A stretch of DNA of 64,000 nt from Streptomyces sp. NBC_01803 (lineage in GTDB: Bacteria; Actinomycetota; Actinomycetes; Streptomycetales; Streptomycetaceae). Below, piece after piece: positions 28,033 to 36,928 of this stretch. Location: NCBI RefSeq assembly GCF_035917415.1, contig NZ_CP109073.1, positions 4,324,501-4,388,500 of the forward strand, in the 5' to 3' direction. The translations under genes and the position numbers were made by a program. The first letter of the stretch is position 1; every line of letters starts with the position of its first letter. The notes beneath the pieces were generated by a model, which was given only the letters and a program-made list of their open reading frames with translations, had not been told where the DNA came from and made no database searches.

Positions 28033-30083
28033 CCCGGGCAACGCTCTACCGGCTGGCCGGCGTCACCGGCGGTGCCGAGCTGTCCGCCGCCCTGCTGATG
28101 CTGGTGAGCTACCCGCTGCTGCTGCTGGCCGCGCTGCTGCCGTCGGCCGGCGCGTTCGCCGCCGCCGCGGTCCTGTCGTACGGCGGCGACCACTACCTGC
28201 ACCGCAGGGGCAGCTATCTGCTGGTCCGGCTCGGCAAGGCCAGGGTCGGCCTCACCATCCGCTTCCTGCTCCGGGAGCTCATGCTCCTGCTGCTGATGGC
28301 CCGCTCGGACTGGGCGGAGGAGACGGTCTTCCACGTCGCCGTCGTGGGCCTGCTGGCGTTCTACGCGGTCCAGGCGCCGCACACCGCGTTGATCATGATG
28401 CTGCGCAGGAAGCGGCGGCTGCCCATCGCCACCCGCAACATCGACCTGTCCACGCTGCGCGTGCCCGACGGCGCCCCGCGCCTGTTGACGCACCGGGCCG
28501 TGGAGAAGGTGCTGCACACCGAGGCGCCGATGTTCGCCGGGCTGGTGGCGGTCGTGCTCACGGACACGACCGGCTTCGGCTACGCGGGGACGGCGGTGAC
28601 GCTCGCGCTGGCGCTGGTCTACCTGGTCGCGCTGCTGCCCTACCTGAGCCCCCGGCGGCTGCCGCCCGGGCCCGACAAGACGCTGGAGTGGTTCGACGGC
28701 TGGCTGCGCGACTACCGGCCGACCGTCGCGCTGTACTTCTCCGGCTCCAAGGACGCCGTCTACCAGGTCAACATGTGGCTGGACACCATGGCCAGGCTGA
28801 ACGCCAGGCCGCTGGTGATCCTGCGCGAGCGCGCCATCCACAACCGGCTGGCCACCACCACGGTCCCCGTGGTCTGCGTGCCCAGCGCGGTCGACCTGAT
28901 GAACATGGACCTGTCCATGCTGCGGGTCGGGCTCTACCCGGCGAACGTCGGCAAGAACCTGCACCTGCTGCGCGTCCCCACCATGAAGCACGTCTTCATC
29001 GGCCACGGCGACAGCGACAAGATCGCCAGCATCAACCCGTACGCCAAGGCGTACGACGAGGTGTGGACCGCCGGCCGGGCCGGCCGCGACCGGTTCGCGC
29101 TGGCCGATGTCGGTGTCCGGGACGAGGACATCGTGGAGGTCGGCCGCCCCCAGCTCGCGCCGATCAGGCCCGCCTCGGACGTGCCGCACGGCCGTATCCC
29201 GACGATCCTGTACGCCCCCACCTGGGAGGGCTGGACCGACGACCCGGGCAACACCTCGCTGCTGCTGGCCGGCGAGAACATCGTCCGCCGGCTGCTCGCC
29301 TCCGAGCGGCCCGTGCGGGTGCTGTACAAGCCCCACCCGTTCACCGGCTCACGCGACCCCGAGGCCGGGGCGGTCCACCAGCGGATCACGGCGATGATCG
29401 AGCGGGCCGCCGTCGAGCGGGCCGCCGACCCGCGCTGGAGCGCCGCGGTCGAGCAGACCGAGGCCGACCGGGCGCGGGCCCGGGCGACCCTGCGGGCCGT
29501 CGAGGACGCGGGCGGCCTGCCCGGCGTCGCCGTGGCGGGGGTCTGGGACGACGCCTCGGTCTCCCGAGACGCCCAGACGCCGCCCGAGACCGCCGCGGCC
29601 GAGGAGCGCCGGCTCCAGGAGGGGAACGAGGCGTACTGGCGGTCGCAGGGCTGGTGGGAGCACCGCGTGATCACCGGCTCCCACCCGCAGCTCTTCGACT
29701 GCTTCAACGAGGCGGACGCCCTGGTCTCGGACATCTCCAGCGTCGTGTCGGACTTCATCGCCAGTGGCAAGCCGTACGCCGTCACCGACTCGGCCGGGCT
29801 CGGGGCCGACGAGTTCCGCCGGCAGAACACCGCCGTCCGCGCGGCGGTGATCCTGGCCAACGACGCGGCCCGGCTGGAGGAGCTGCTCGACGCCGTGCAC
29901 ACGCCCGGCGCCGACCCGCTGGCGGCCGACCGAATCGAGCTGAAGCACTACCTTCTCGGCCCCGACGAGCCGACCTCGCTGGAGCGGTTCGACAGGGCGA
30001 TCGCCGCCCTGTCGGCACGGGCCGAGGCACGCAACCAGGCCCAGGGCGAGACCGGCGCCACGGCCGTGGTGACGACCCCCTAG
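28029..30083 (+). CDS. Membrane-anchored TagF-like polyol-phosphate polymerase A
   Basis: The 684-residue protein has an N-terminal membrane region with several helices (about 10-55, 75-115 and 170-205). A CDP-glycerol/ribitol phosphotransferase-like domain follows. Its signatures include GHGDSDKIASINPYAK, YAPTWEGW, YKPHPFTGS and the DISSVVSDF motif near the end. An insertion of about 100 residues, Ala/Arg/Glu-rich, separates the HP and DISS motifs. The start ATG overlaps the stop of the upstream gene, so translation is coupled. It is clearly paralogous to the minus-strand gene at 34333-36564. I infer transfer of polyol phosphate from the CDP-precursor made by its neighbour. Confidence 0.85.
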   Translation: MTRATLYRLAGVTGGAELSAALLMLVSYPLLLLAALLPSAGAFAAAAVLSYGGDHYLHRRGSYLLVRLGKARVGLTIRFLLRELMLLLLMARSDWAEETVFHVAVVGLLAFYAVQAPHTALIMMLRRKRRLPIATRNIDLSTLRVPDGAPRLLTHRAVEKVLHTEAPMFAGLVAVVLTDTTGFGYAGTAVTLALALVYLVALLPYLSPRRLPPGPDKTLEWFDGWLRDYRPTVALYFSGSKDAVYQVNMWLDTMARLNARPLVILRERAIHNRLATTTVPVVCVPSAVDLMNMDLSMLRVGLYPANVGKNLHLLRVPTMKHVFIGHGDSDKIASINPYAKAYDEVWTAGRAGRDRFALADVGVRDEDIVEVGRPQLAPIRPASDVPHGRIPTILYAPTWEGWTDDPGNTSLLLAGENIVRRLLASERPVRVLYKPHPFTGSRDPEAGAVHQRITAMIERAAVERAADPRWSAAVEQTEADRARARATLRAVEDAGGLPGVAVAGVWDDASVSRDAQTPPETAAAEERRLQEGNEAYWRSQGWWEHRVITGSHPQLFDCFNEADALVSDISSVVSDFIASGKPYAVTDSAGLGADEFRRQNTAVRAAVILANDAARLEELLDAVHTPGADPLAADRIELKHYLLGPDEPTSLERFDRAIAALSARAEARNQAQGETGATAVVTTP

Positions 30084-30106
30084 CAGCAGGAAGAGAAGGC
30101 ACGTCC

Positions 30107-32872
30107 GTGGTGGCCAAGCCCGAAGACATGATTCCCGAGGACCTCCGGCGCCGGATGCGCTTCCTGCCGGAGGCGTCCGCCGAAGACCGCGCGAGCTTCC
30201 TGGCCGAGGCCGCGGACTTCCTGGCGTCGGCCGACGCGGCCAAGCTCACCAAGCTTCCGCCACTGGCCCGCGTCAAGTGGTACCTGGCCCGCGAGCGGCG
30301 GCTGGAGGAGCTGCTCACGGTCCTGCGGTTCGAGCGGGAGAACCCCTCGGCGTTCCCCGTGCAGGGGCGGCTGCGCCCGTACGTCTCGATCCCCGGCGTG
30401 GACGACCGCGTGCTGCCGTCCTCCGTCGCCCGCCTGCGCCCGCGCGAGATGCCGGCGCGGGCCAGGGCCACGGAGGTGCTCTGGCGGGACGGCAAGGTGA
30501 TTCTGCGCGGCTACGCCTACGTGCAGAACATCCCCGGCGGCCGTACCGGCCCGATGCCCCGGCTGGCGTGGCTGCGCCGGCCGGGCGGCGGCCGGGTGCC
30601 CGTCAAGTTCCGCCCCGAGGAGGCGCAGCGGGCCACCCGGGACTCCAAGCAGGCGCTGCACAACTACGACGACGCCGGGTTCGAGATCGTCATCGACCCC
30701 GAGCGGCTGAAGACCCGGGGCCGGTGGCGGGCGGGCACCTGGGGGCTGACGCTGGCCCTGCCCCGGCCGGGCGGCTACGTCCCCGGCAAGGTGGAGCGCA
30801 CCGACATCGGCTCCGCCGGGCACTCCCAGGCGCATGACCTCGGTGACGGCGCGCGGCTGGTGGCCGGCTTCTCGGAGGACCGGTTCCAGATCACCGTCGA
30901 CACCCCGGAGGCCGAGGTGGTGGACCAGTCCGCCGCCGGGGACGCGCTCCGGCTCGGCCTGCGGTCCCCGGCCGGTGGCAAGGAGCCGCGGGGGCTGCGC
31001 GTCGCGCTCAAGGGTGAGAAGGACGGGGCGGTGCACGAGGCCCGCCGCGACGAGGCGGCCGGCGACGCCCGCTGGAGCCGCTGGACCGTCGACATCCCGC
31101 TGGCCGACCTGTCCCGGGCCACCGCGGAGCGGACCAAGACCCTGGACTTCATCGCCCACATCGAGTTCGCCGACGGCACCTCGCGGCGGGCCACCGTGGT
31201 CGACGGCTTCGCGCCCGGCCGCCACCCGCGCCCGCTCGGCCGGGAGATCGCCGTCACCACCGACGGCCCCGGGCTGCTCAAGCTGCACGACCGGGCCCGG
31301 CAGGCCGTCGTGGACTCGCTGCGGTGGACCGGCAAGGGCGAGCTGCTGATCGAGGGCTCATACACCGGGCCCGGCGACCGGATGCGTTTCGTGCTGCGGC
31401 ACGGCGAGCGGTACGAGGAGCACCTGCTGCCGCTGACCTGGGCCGACGGCCGGTTCAGCGTGTCCGTGGCCCCGCACCGGATGACGACGTACGACGCGAT
31501 CCTGTCGCTGCGCGCCGGGCGCTGGTACTTCTCGCTGCGCGACAAGGACGCCTGGGGGCACTCGGCGGACGTGCCGGTGAAGCTGCGCGCCGACCTGATC
31601 GACAGGCTGCCGCTGCGCAAGCGTGTGGCGGGCCGCACGTACACCGTCAACCGCCGCTTCTTCGACCGGATCTTCCTGGGCGCGGGCCCGGTCCTCTCCG
31701 GCGAGGAGCGGGGCGCGTACCGGCAGCGGGAGCTGCGCCAGGTCCACTTCCCGCGCTTCCAGCGGGAGCCGCTGCGGGACGCCGTCTTCTACAACAGCTT
31801 CGGCGGCAAGCAGTTCTCCGACTCGCCGCGCGCGGTCTACGAGGAGTTCGCCCGCCGCGGCGTCGAGGTGGACCACCTGTGGTCGGTCGCCGACGCGCAG
31901 GTGAGCCTGCCGCCGGGGGTCAGGCCGGTGGAGTGGCACAGCCGCGAGTGGTACGAGGCGCTGGCGCGCAGCCGGTACGTGGTGACCAACGTCGGCCTCG
32001 GCGAGTGGTACGAGCGCCGGGACGGCCAGTGCGTCGTGCAGACCTGGCACGGCACCCCGCTGAAGAAGATCGGCGCCGACCTGCTGGGCACGCCCAAGGC
32101 GAACCCGGCGTACATCGACAGCCTGCCGCACCGCTTCCGGCAGTTCGACCTCGTCGTGTCGCCGAACGCCTTCACGACGCCGATCATGCGCAACGCCTTC
32201 CGCTGCGAGGGCGAGATCCTGGAGTCGGGCTATCCGCGCAACGACATCTTCCACCGGGAGGACCGGGAGAAGATCGCGCAGCAGGTGCGGGCGACGCTCG
32301 GCATCCCCGAGGGGCGCAAGGTGGTGCTGTACGCGCCGACCTGGCGGGACGACCAGCGGCACACCGCGTCGAAGTTCAAGCTGGACCTCCAGGTGGACCT
32401 GACGGCGGCGCGGGAGGCGCTGAGCGACGACCACGTCTTCCTGTTCCGCAAGCACCCCAAGATCCTCGACGCGATCCCGGGGGCCGGGCAGGGCTTCGTC
32501 TACGACGTCTCGTCCTATCCGGACATCGCCGAGCTGTACCTGATCGCGGACGTCCTGATCACGGACTACTCGTCGGTGCTGTTCGACTACGCGCACTCCG
32601 GGCGCCCGATGCTGTTCTTCACCTATGACCTGGAGCACTACCGGGACACCCTGCGGGGCTTCTACTTCGACTTCACGGAGAAGGCCCCGGGGCCGCTGAT
32701 CAAGACGTCGGCGGACCTGGTCGACGCGATCCGGAACATCGACCGGGTGCGGGCGGACCACGCCGCCAAGTACGCGGCGTTCGTCGAGGACTTCTGCCGG
32801 CCCTCGGACGGGCTGGCGACGGCCCGGGTGGTGGACCGGATGCTGGAGATCGCTCCGCCCCCGGGCGCGTAG
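30107..32872 (+). CDS. Large TagF/TagB-like glycerophosphotransferase family protein
   Basis: The 921-residue protein has no clear membrane helix. Residues 1 to about 520 are an uncharacterised region, probably several beta-sandwich-like modules (LWRDGKVILRGYAYVQNIPGG and later repeats). Residues 540-910 form a typical teichoic-acid polymerase domain (TWHGTPLKKIG, YAPTWRDDQ, FRKHPKI, DVLITDYSSVLFDY). The beta-sandwich plus polymerase layout occurs in poly(polyol phosphate) synthases and capsule polymerases. The start is GTG 30107 (or the adjacent GTG 30110) behind AGGAAGAGAAGG. It follows the previous gene after 23 bp, so the three genes form one operon. Confidence 0.87.
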   Translation: MVAKPEDMIPEDLRRRMRFLPEASAEDRASFLAEAADFLASADAAKLTKLPPLARVKWYLARERRLEELLTVLRFERENPSAFPVQGRLRPYVSIPGVDDRVLPSSVARLRPREMPARARATEVLWRDGKVILRGYAYVQNIPGGRTGPMPRLAWLRRPGGGRVPVKFRPEEAQRATRDSKQALHNYDDAGFEIVIDPERLKTRGRWRAGTWGLTLALPRPGGYVPGKVERTDIGSAGHSQAHDLGDGARLVAGFSEDRFQITVDTPEAEVVDQSAAGDALRLGLRSPAGGKEPRGLRVALKGEKDGAVHEARRDEAAGDARWSRWTVDIPLADLSRATAERTKTLDFIAHIEFADGTSRRATVVDGFAPGRHPRPLGREIAVTTDGPGLLKLHDRARQAVVDSLRWTGKGELLIEGSYTGPGDRMRFVLRHGERYEEHLLPLTWADGRFSVSVAPHRMTTYDAILSLRAGRWYFSLRDKDAWGHSADVPVKLRADLIDRLPLRKRVAGRTYTVNRRFFDRIFLGAGPVLSGEERGAYRQRELRQVHFPRFQREPLRDAVFYNSFGGKQFSDSPRAVYEEFARRGVEVDHLWSVADAQVSLPPGVRPVEWHSREWYEALARSRYVVTNVGLGEWYERRDGQCVVQTWHGTPLKKIGADLLGTPKANPAYIDSLPHRFRQFDLVVSPNAFTTPIMRNAFRCEGEILESGYPRNDIFHREDREKIAQQVRATLGIPEGRKVVLYAPTWRDDQRHTASKFKLDLQVDLTAAREALSDDHVFLFRKHPKILDAIPGAGQGFVYDVSSYPDIAELYLIADVLITDYSSVLFDYAHSGRPMLFFTYDLEHYRDTLRGFYFDFTEKAPGPLIKTSADLVDAIRNIDRVRADHAAKYAAFVEDFCRPSDGLATARVVDRMLEIAPPPGA

Positions 32873-32903
32873 CCGGGGCCCGGGCGCTCAGGCGTTCGGG
32901 CGC

Positions 32904-34019
32904 TCAGGCGCCGGTGGCCGGCGGGCGGCGGAAGAGCCAGTGCAGCTTCGGCTCCATCACGGGCCGGAACACCCGCCCCACCACCGGCGCGCACAGCAGG
33001 CTGACGCCGACGGCCGCGATCGCGCTGGCGATGAGGAAGGCCGCCGGCTGCTCGCGCATCACGTCCGGGTCGTACCAGCCCCACGCGCGCGAGCCCCGGA
33101 TGAGGAAGCCGTGCAGCAGGTAGCCGGACAGGGTGCCCGCGCCCAGCACCGTGAACCAGGTGCGCCGGCCGGGCACCAGGGCGAAGAAGCAGGCGGTCAG
33201 CAGCAGCGCGCAGCCGAAGAGGAGCACCGTCATCACGACGCCGGTCCACCAGGGCTCGCCGAGCTCCTGGGCGCTCTCCTTGCGGTAGAGCCAGGCGTGG
33301 TCCATGCGCGGGACCGCCCAGTACGCGACGAGCAGCGCCGCCGCGAAGACGGGCACCGCCGCCAGCCGCACCGCGCGGCGGCGCACGGCCCGGAAGTGCT
33401 CGGCCCTGAGCGTCAGGCCCAGCACGAAGAACGGCAGGAACTGGAGAACCCGCTGGATCTGGAGGTCGCCGCCGAGGGAGGGCGAGACGGCGCCGAGCGC
33501 GGCGACGGCCAGCGCGACCGGCACGGGCCACCGCAGCGCCTTCCAGAGCGGCACGGTGAGCCGCCAGATGAACAGCGCCATCAGGAACCACAGCAGCCAG
33601 CGCGGTTCCAGCAGCGGGATGTAGGTGTTCCGGCTGTCGTCCAGCCATCGCAGGAAGAGGACGTAGGCGATCTGGAAGACCGCGTACGGCACGGCGACGC
33701 CGGTGATCAGCCGCTGGACCCGGTCGGCCCGTCCGTCGAAGCTCCGCGAGAAATACCCGGCTATCAGGATGAACGCGGGCATGTGGAAGGCGTAGACGGC
33801 CATGTAGAGGGCCGTGACGGTCCGCGAGCCGTCGCGCAGGGGCTCCCAGGCGTGGCCGAGGGCGACGAGCACGATGGCCAGATATTTGGCGTTGTCGAAG
33901 AAGGCGTCGCGCTCCTTGGGGCCGCCGCCCCCGGTCGCGTCGCCGGTCCCGGTCACGGTCGCGCTCTGGCGGGGCAGGGCGACGGTGGGGGTGGCCGGGA
34001 GCTGCCTGGAGTGGGTCAC
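32904..34019 (-). CDS. Acyltransferase 3 family membrane protein
   Basis: The 371-residue protein has about ten transmembrane helices. It begins RDAFFDNAKYLAIVLVALGHA, with the conserved early His, and has the FHMPAFILIAGYFSR motif typical of membrane O-acyltransferases. Such enzymes add acyl groups (often acetyl) to surface polysaccharides. Its place between polymerase genes suggests it decorates the wall polymer. The start is GTG at 34019; no strong ribosome-binding site is visible. It is convergent with the upstream operon, with a 31-bp gap after the 32872 stop. Confidence 0.85.
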   Translation of the reverse strand: MTHSRQLPATPTVALPRQSATVTGTGDATGGGGPKERDAFFDNAKYLAIVLVALGHAWEPLRDGSRTVTALYMAVYAFHMPAFILIAGYFSRSFDGRADRVQRLITGVAVPYAVFQIAYVLFLRWLDDSRNTYIPLLEPRWLLWFLMALFIWRLTVPLWKALRWPVPVALAVAALGAVSPSLGGDLQIQRVLQFLPFFVLGLTLRAEHFRAVRRRAVRLAAVPVFAAALLVAYWAVPRMDHAWLYRKESAQELGEPWWTGVVMTVLLFGCALLLTACFFALVPGRRTWFTVLGAGTLSGYLLHGFLIRGSRAWGWYDPDVMREQPAAFLIASAIAAVGVSLLCAPVVGRVFRPVMEPKLHWLFRRPPATGA

Positions 34020-34218
34020 CCAGGCACCTTAACGGGAGATGACGGCCCGGTGTCGCCTCGGGTGACGGCGGGCGCGAGGAGCGGACCGGGCACCTGGTCC
34101 GGACTGTTCGCACCCCCGCCGGGGGCGCCCGTATCACCTGGCACACCGCTCCCGGAGACCGTGCCGCTCGTGCCGCCGTGCCGACCCTGCGGCACGGTGC
34201 GGGCGGCACGGCGCGGGC

Positions 34219-34356
34219 GGCACGGAGCTGATCGAGGTGCCCGACGGGGATCACGGCTTCGCGGTGCCCACAAGCGCGGGCGTCTCGCGGGAGGAGGCGC
34301 CGGCCGCCGTCATCGGCCCGGACAGCGGCCGGCTACTGCGGCACACCCTGGCCTGA
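34219..34356 (+). pseudogene. C-terminal remnant of an alpha/beta hydrolase
   Basis: In frame from about 34219 the sequence reads GTELIEVPDGDHGFAVPTSAGVS and ends with TGA at 34354-34356. The DGDHGFAVP segment with its His is the C-terminal catalytic-His region of the dienelactone/KANL3-like hydrolase family. Upstream in this frame the composition turns Arg/Cys-rich and shows no lid or nucleophile elbow, so the body of the gene is missing. It overlaps the 3' end of the convergent polymerase gene by 24 bp. Confidence 0.6.
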
Positions 34357-36564
34357 CGGGCGCGCCCGGCCCGGCGGAGGCGCCGACGGGCGCGCTATGG
34401 GCAGCTCCACGGGGGTGTCGGAGATCAGACGAGCCTGGCGCGCGCGGCGGGCGTCGGAGGCGGCGCACAGGGCGCGGACCGCGTCCTGGAAGCGGGCGAG
34501 CGACGGCGGCTCGGACGGCCCGAGCAGATACTCCTTGAGCGCCGCCCGTTCCGCCGTGAGCGTGTCCCGGGCGGGGTCGAGCACCGCGTCGAGCAGCGCC
34601 GGAACGCCCTCGGCGTCCGGGGACAGCACGGTGGCCGCCCGGACGGTGGGATTGGCGGCGCGGAAGTCGGCCTCGGACAGGCCGCTGGTGTTCACCACGG
34701 CGTACGGCTTGGCGCCGGCCAGGAAGTCCGCGACGACGCTGGAGACGTCGGAGATCAGCAGATCGGCCTCGTTGAAGCAGGAGTAGATGTCGGGGCGCGC
34801 CCCGGTGAGCACCAGATGGGCGCGGGGCGGCTGGGCGGCCCAGAACGCCGCCCGCCACGCCTCGGTGGCCGCCGCCACCGCCTCGGCGCGGCCCGGCTCG
34901 GGGGCGGTCTGCCGCATCATGCGCTCGACCTCGTCCGCTCCGGGACGGAACGCGCGGGCGGTCAGCGCGTCCAGCTCCCCCGTGCGGCGCTCCAGCTCCG
35001 CCAGGAGGTGGGCCTGCGCGGCGGGCCCGCGACCGTCGGCGGGCACGCTGACACCCAGCGCCCGCGGCCCGGGAGCGGCGGTGTCCGCCTCCCGCGCCTC
35101 GCCGCCCAGGGGCGGGGCGGCGAGCGCGCCGCGTTCGGCGGCGGCGCCCCGGGTGGGCAGAGCCGCCGGCCGGGCCGGGGCGTGTGGCGCGGCGGCGGCG
35201 TTGGCCTCCTCGACCAGCGCGCGGATCCGGGCGTCGGCCTCGCCCGCCTCGGGGTTCACCGAGCCGGTCATCGGGTGCGGCTTGTAGAGCAGTCGCACCC
35301 GGGGGTCGGCCAGCAGGGCGCGGGCGATGTTCTCGCCGGCCAGCAGCACGGACGTGTTGCCCGGGTCGTTGGTCCAGCCCTCCCAAGTGGGCGCGTACAG
35401 CACGGTCACGGGCCCGGCGGGGTCCGGCGGGCCGGCGGCGGGCCGGATCGGCGCGAGCTGCGGGCGGCCGACCTCGACCACGTCCCGGTCGTCCACGCCG
35501 ACGTCCGCGAGGGCGTACCGCTTGCGCGCGGCGGGGCCGGCGACCCACACCTCGTCGTAGACCTTGGCGTAGGGGTTGCAGCTCGACAGCTTGTCGCTCT
35601 CGCCGTGGTTGGTGAAGGCGTGCTTGATCGTCGGGATGCGCAGGACCTGCGAGGTCTTGGGGGCGTTGGCCGGGTGCAGCAGCATCTTGAGCGAGGAGTG
35701 CTCCAGCAGCATCAGGTGCGCGACCTTCGGCAGGCACACGATCGGCACGTCCGTCGCGGCGATCTGCTGCACCATGCCGCGCTCGCGGAGCACGACCAGC
35801 GGGTGGGCGTCCAGGGCGGCCAGCGTGGAGAGCCACATGTTCGCCTGGTAGGCGGTGCCCGAGCCGCCGGAGAAGTACAGACCGACGTCGGGGCGGTAGG
35901 CCGCGAGCCAGCGTTCGAACCACGCCAGCGTCCGTTCGTCGTCCGGCGGGCGCTTGCCCGGCAGCAGCCACGTCGCCAGGTAGGCCGTACCGCCCGCGAA
36001 CAGGGCGAGGGAGATCGCGATCCCGAGCAGGCCCCAGGCAGTGCGGTCGGTGAGCGCCGTCGCCAGCATCCCGGCGGTGGCCGGCACGGCGAACAGCGGC
36101 ATCCGGCGGCCGGGACGCATCAGCGGCCGGGGCGGCGCGGGGGACAGGCGCAGCGCGGCGGTGTCGATGTTGCGGGTGACGATCGGCAGCGTGCGCGAGC
36201 GGCGGACCAGGACGGCCAGCGCGCGGCACAGGAAGTGCGCCGCGTAGCAGGCGAGCAGGCCGCCGACGAGGGCCAGCCGCGCGCCGGTGGCCAGCCCGGA
36301 GAGGTGCCCGAGGCCCACGACGATCAGCAGGTCGCGCAGGAGCTGCCGGACCGCCTCGTCGCAGTGCAGCTTCGTGAGCAGGGCCAGGATGCCGGGCTGC
36401 CAGCGGCGCAGTAGGAAGTCGAGTCCGATGCCGACGGCCGCCGCCGCGCACAGCAGCGGGGCGTTCGGCAGCAGGGCGCCGACGAACTGGAGGAAGAAGG
36501 CACACAGCAGGGCGGCGAGGGCGATCCATCGCGCGCCGCGACGAAGCGACGGTCCCGCAGACAC
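34333..36564 (-). CDS. Membrane-anchored TagF-like polyol-phosphate polymerase B
   Basis: The 743-residue protein has helices near 10-60, 85-120 and 170-205, then the same polymerase domain as polymerase A. Near-identical stretches include YQ.NMWL, NHGESDKLSSCNPYAK, APTWEGWTNDPGNTS and YKPHPMTGS. A longer low-complexity insertion (about 150 residues, Ala/Pro/Arg-rich) lies before the FNEADLLISDVSSVVADF motif. The GTG start at 36564 has GGAG 7 nt upstream; the frame is open 26 codons further without a site. It lies opposite to the operon at 26.5-32.9 kb and is probably controlled separately. Confidence 0.83.
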   Translation of the reverse strand: MSAGPSLRRGARWIALAALLCAFFLQFVGALLPNAPLLCAAAAVGIGLDFLLRRWQPGILALLTKLHCDEAVRQLLRDLLIVVGLGHLSGLATGARLALVGGLLACYAAHFLCRALAVLVRRSRTLPIVTRNIDTAALRLSPAPPRPLMRPGRRMPLFAVPATAGMLATALTDRTAWGLLGIAISLALFAGGTAYLATWLLPGKRPPDDERTLAWFERWLAAYRPDVGLYFSGGSGTAYQANMWLSTLAALDAHPLVVLRERGMVQQIAATDVPIVCLPKVAHLMLLEHSSLKMLLHPANAPKTSQVLRIPTIKHAFTNHGESDKLSSCNPYAKVYDEVWVAGPAARKRYALADVGVDDRDVVEVGRPQLAPIRPAAGPPDPAGPVTVLYAPTWEGWTNDPGNTSVLLAGENIARALLADPRVRLLYKPHPMTGSVNPEAGEADARIRALVEEANAAAAPHAPARPAALPTRGAAAERGALAAPPLGGEAREADTAAPGPRALGVSVPADGRGPAAQAHLLAELERRTGELDALTARAFRPGADEVERMMRQTAPEPGRAEAVAAATEAWRAAFWAAQPPRAHLVLTGARPDIYSCFNEADLLISDVSSVVADFLAGAKPYAVVNTSGLSEADFRAANPTVRAATVLSPDAEGVPALLDAVLDPARDTLTAERAALKEYLLGPSEPPSLARFQDAVRALCAASDARRARQARLISDTPVELPIARPSAPPPGRARPSGQGVPQ

Positions 36565-36928
36565 AGTGAGGCTCCGGAATGGGGTGGATGTGGGGATGTG
36601 GGGATGTGTCACCCGGCATGCGGATATGCGCTGGTCCAGCACCGAGCGTAGGCCGGACGACCCCGGGCGGCAATCGCAGCGGGGCGTGGGGGACGCCGGG
36701 GAAGGGGGTGACGCGAGATGCGCCTATATGAGGGAGCGGCCTATCGGCGTGGTGGCATAGATTACGGACGGCAGTCCGGTTTGACCGGGAACGAACGAAC
36801 GCAGGGGTACCCCGGTGAGCGACGCACGCGCGGCTGTCCGGTCGCGGGTCCCGAGGACGCCCGAACGGTCGCCGCGCGGGGGCCGGCGGCACCCCCGGGC
36901 GGAGCCTGGGGGAGAGCAGGGAGACGCA
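36565..36928. other. Divergent intergenic region polymerase B / proB
   Basis: These 364 bp hold no clear gene. The stretch 36815-36928 is open in the proB frame but Arg/Pro-rich and unlike the family. A CGGAC-ggca-GTCCG hairpin lies at about 36766-36779, followed by TTGACC at 36781-36786, which could be a -35 for proB, but a matching -10 is not evident. TAGATT at 36758-36763 could be another -10. Confidence 0.4.
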
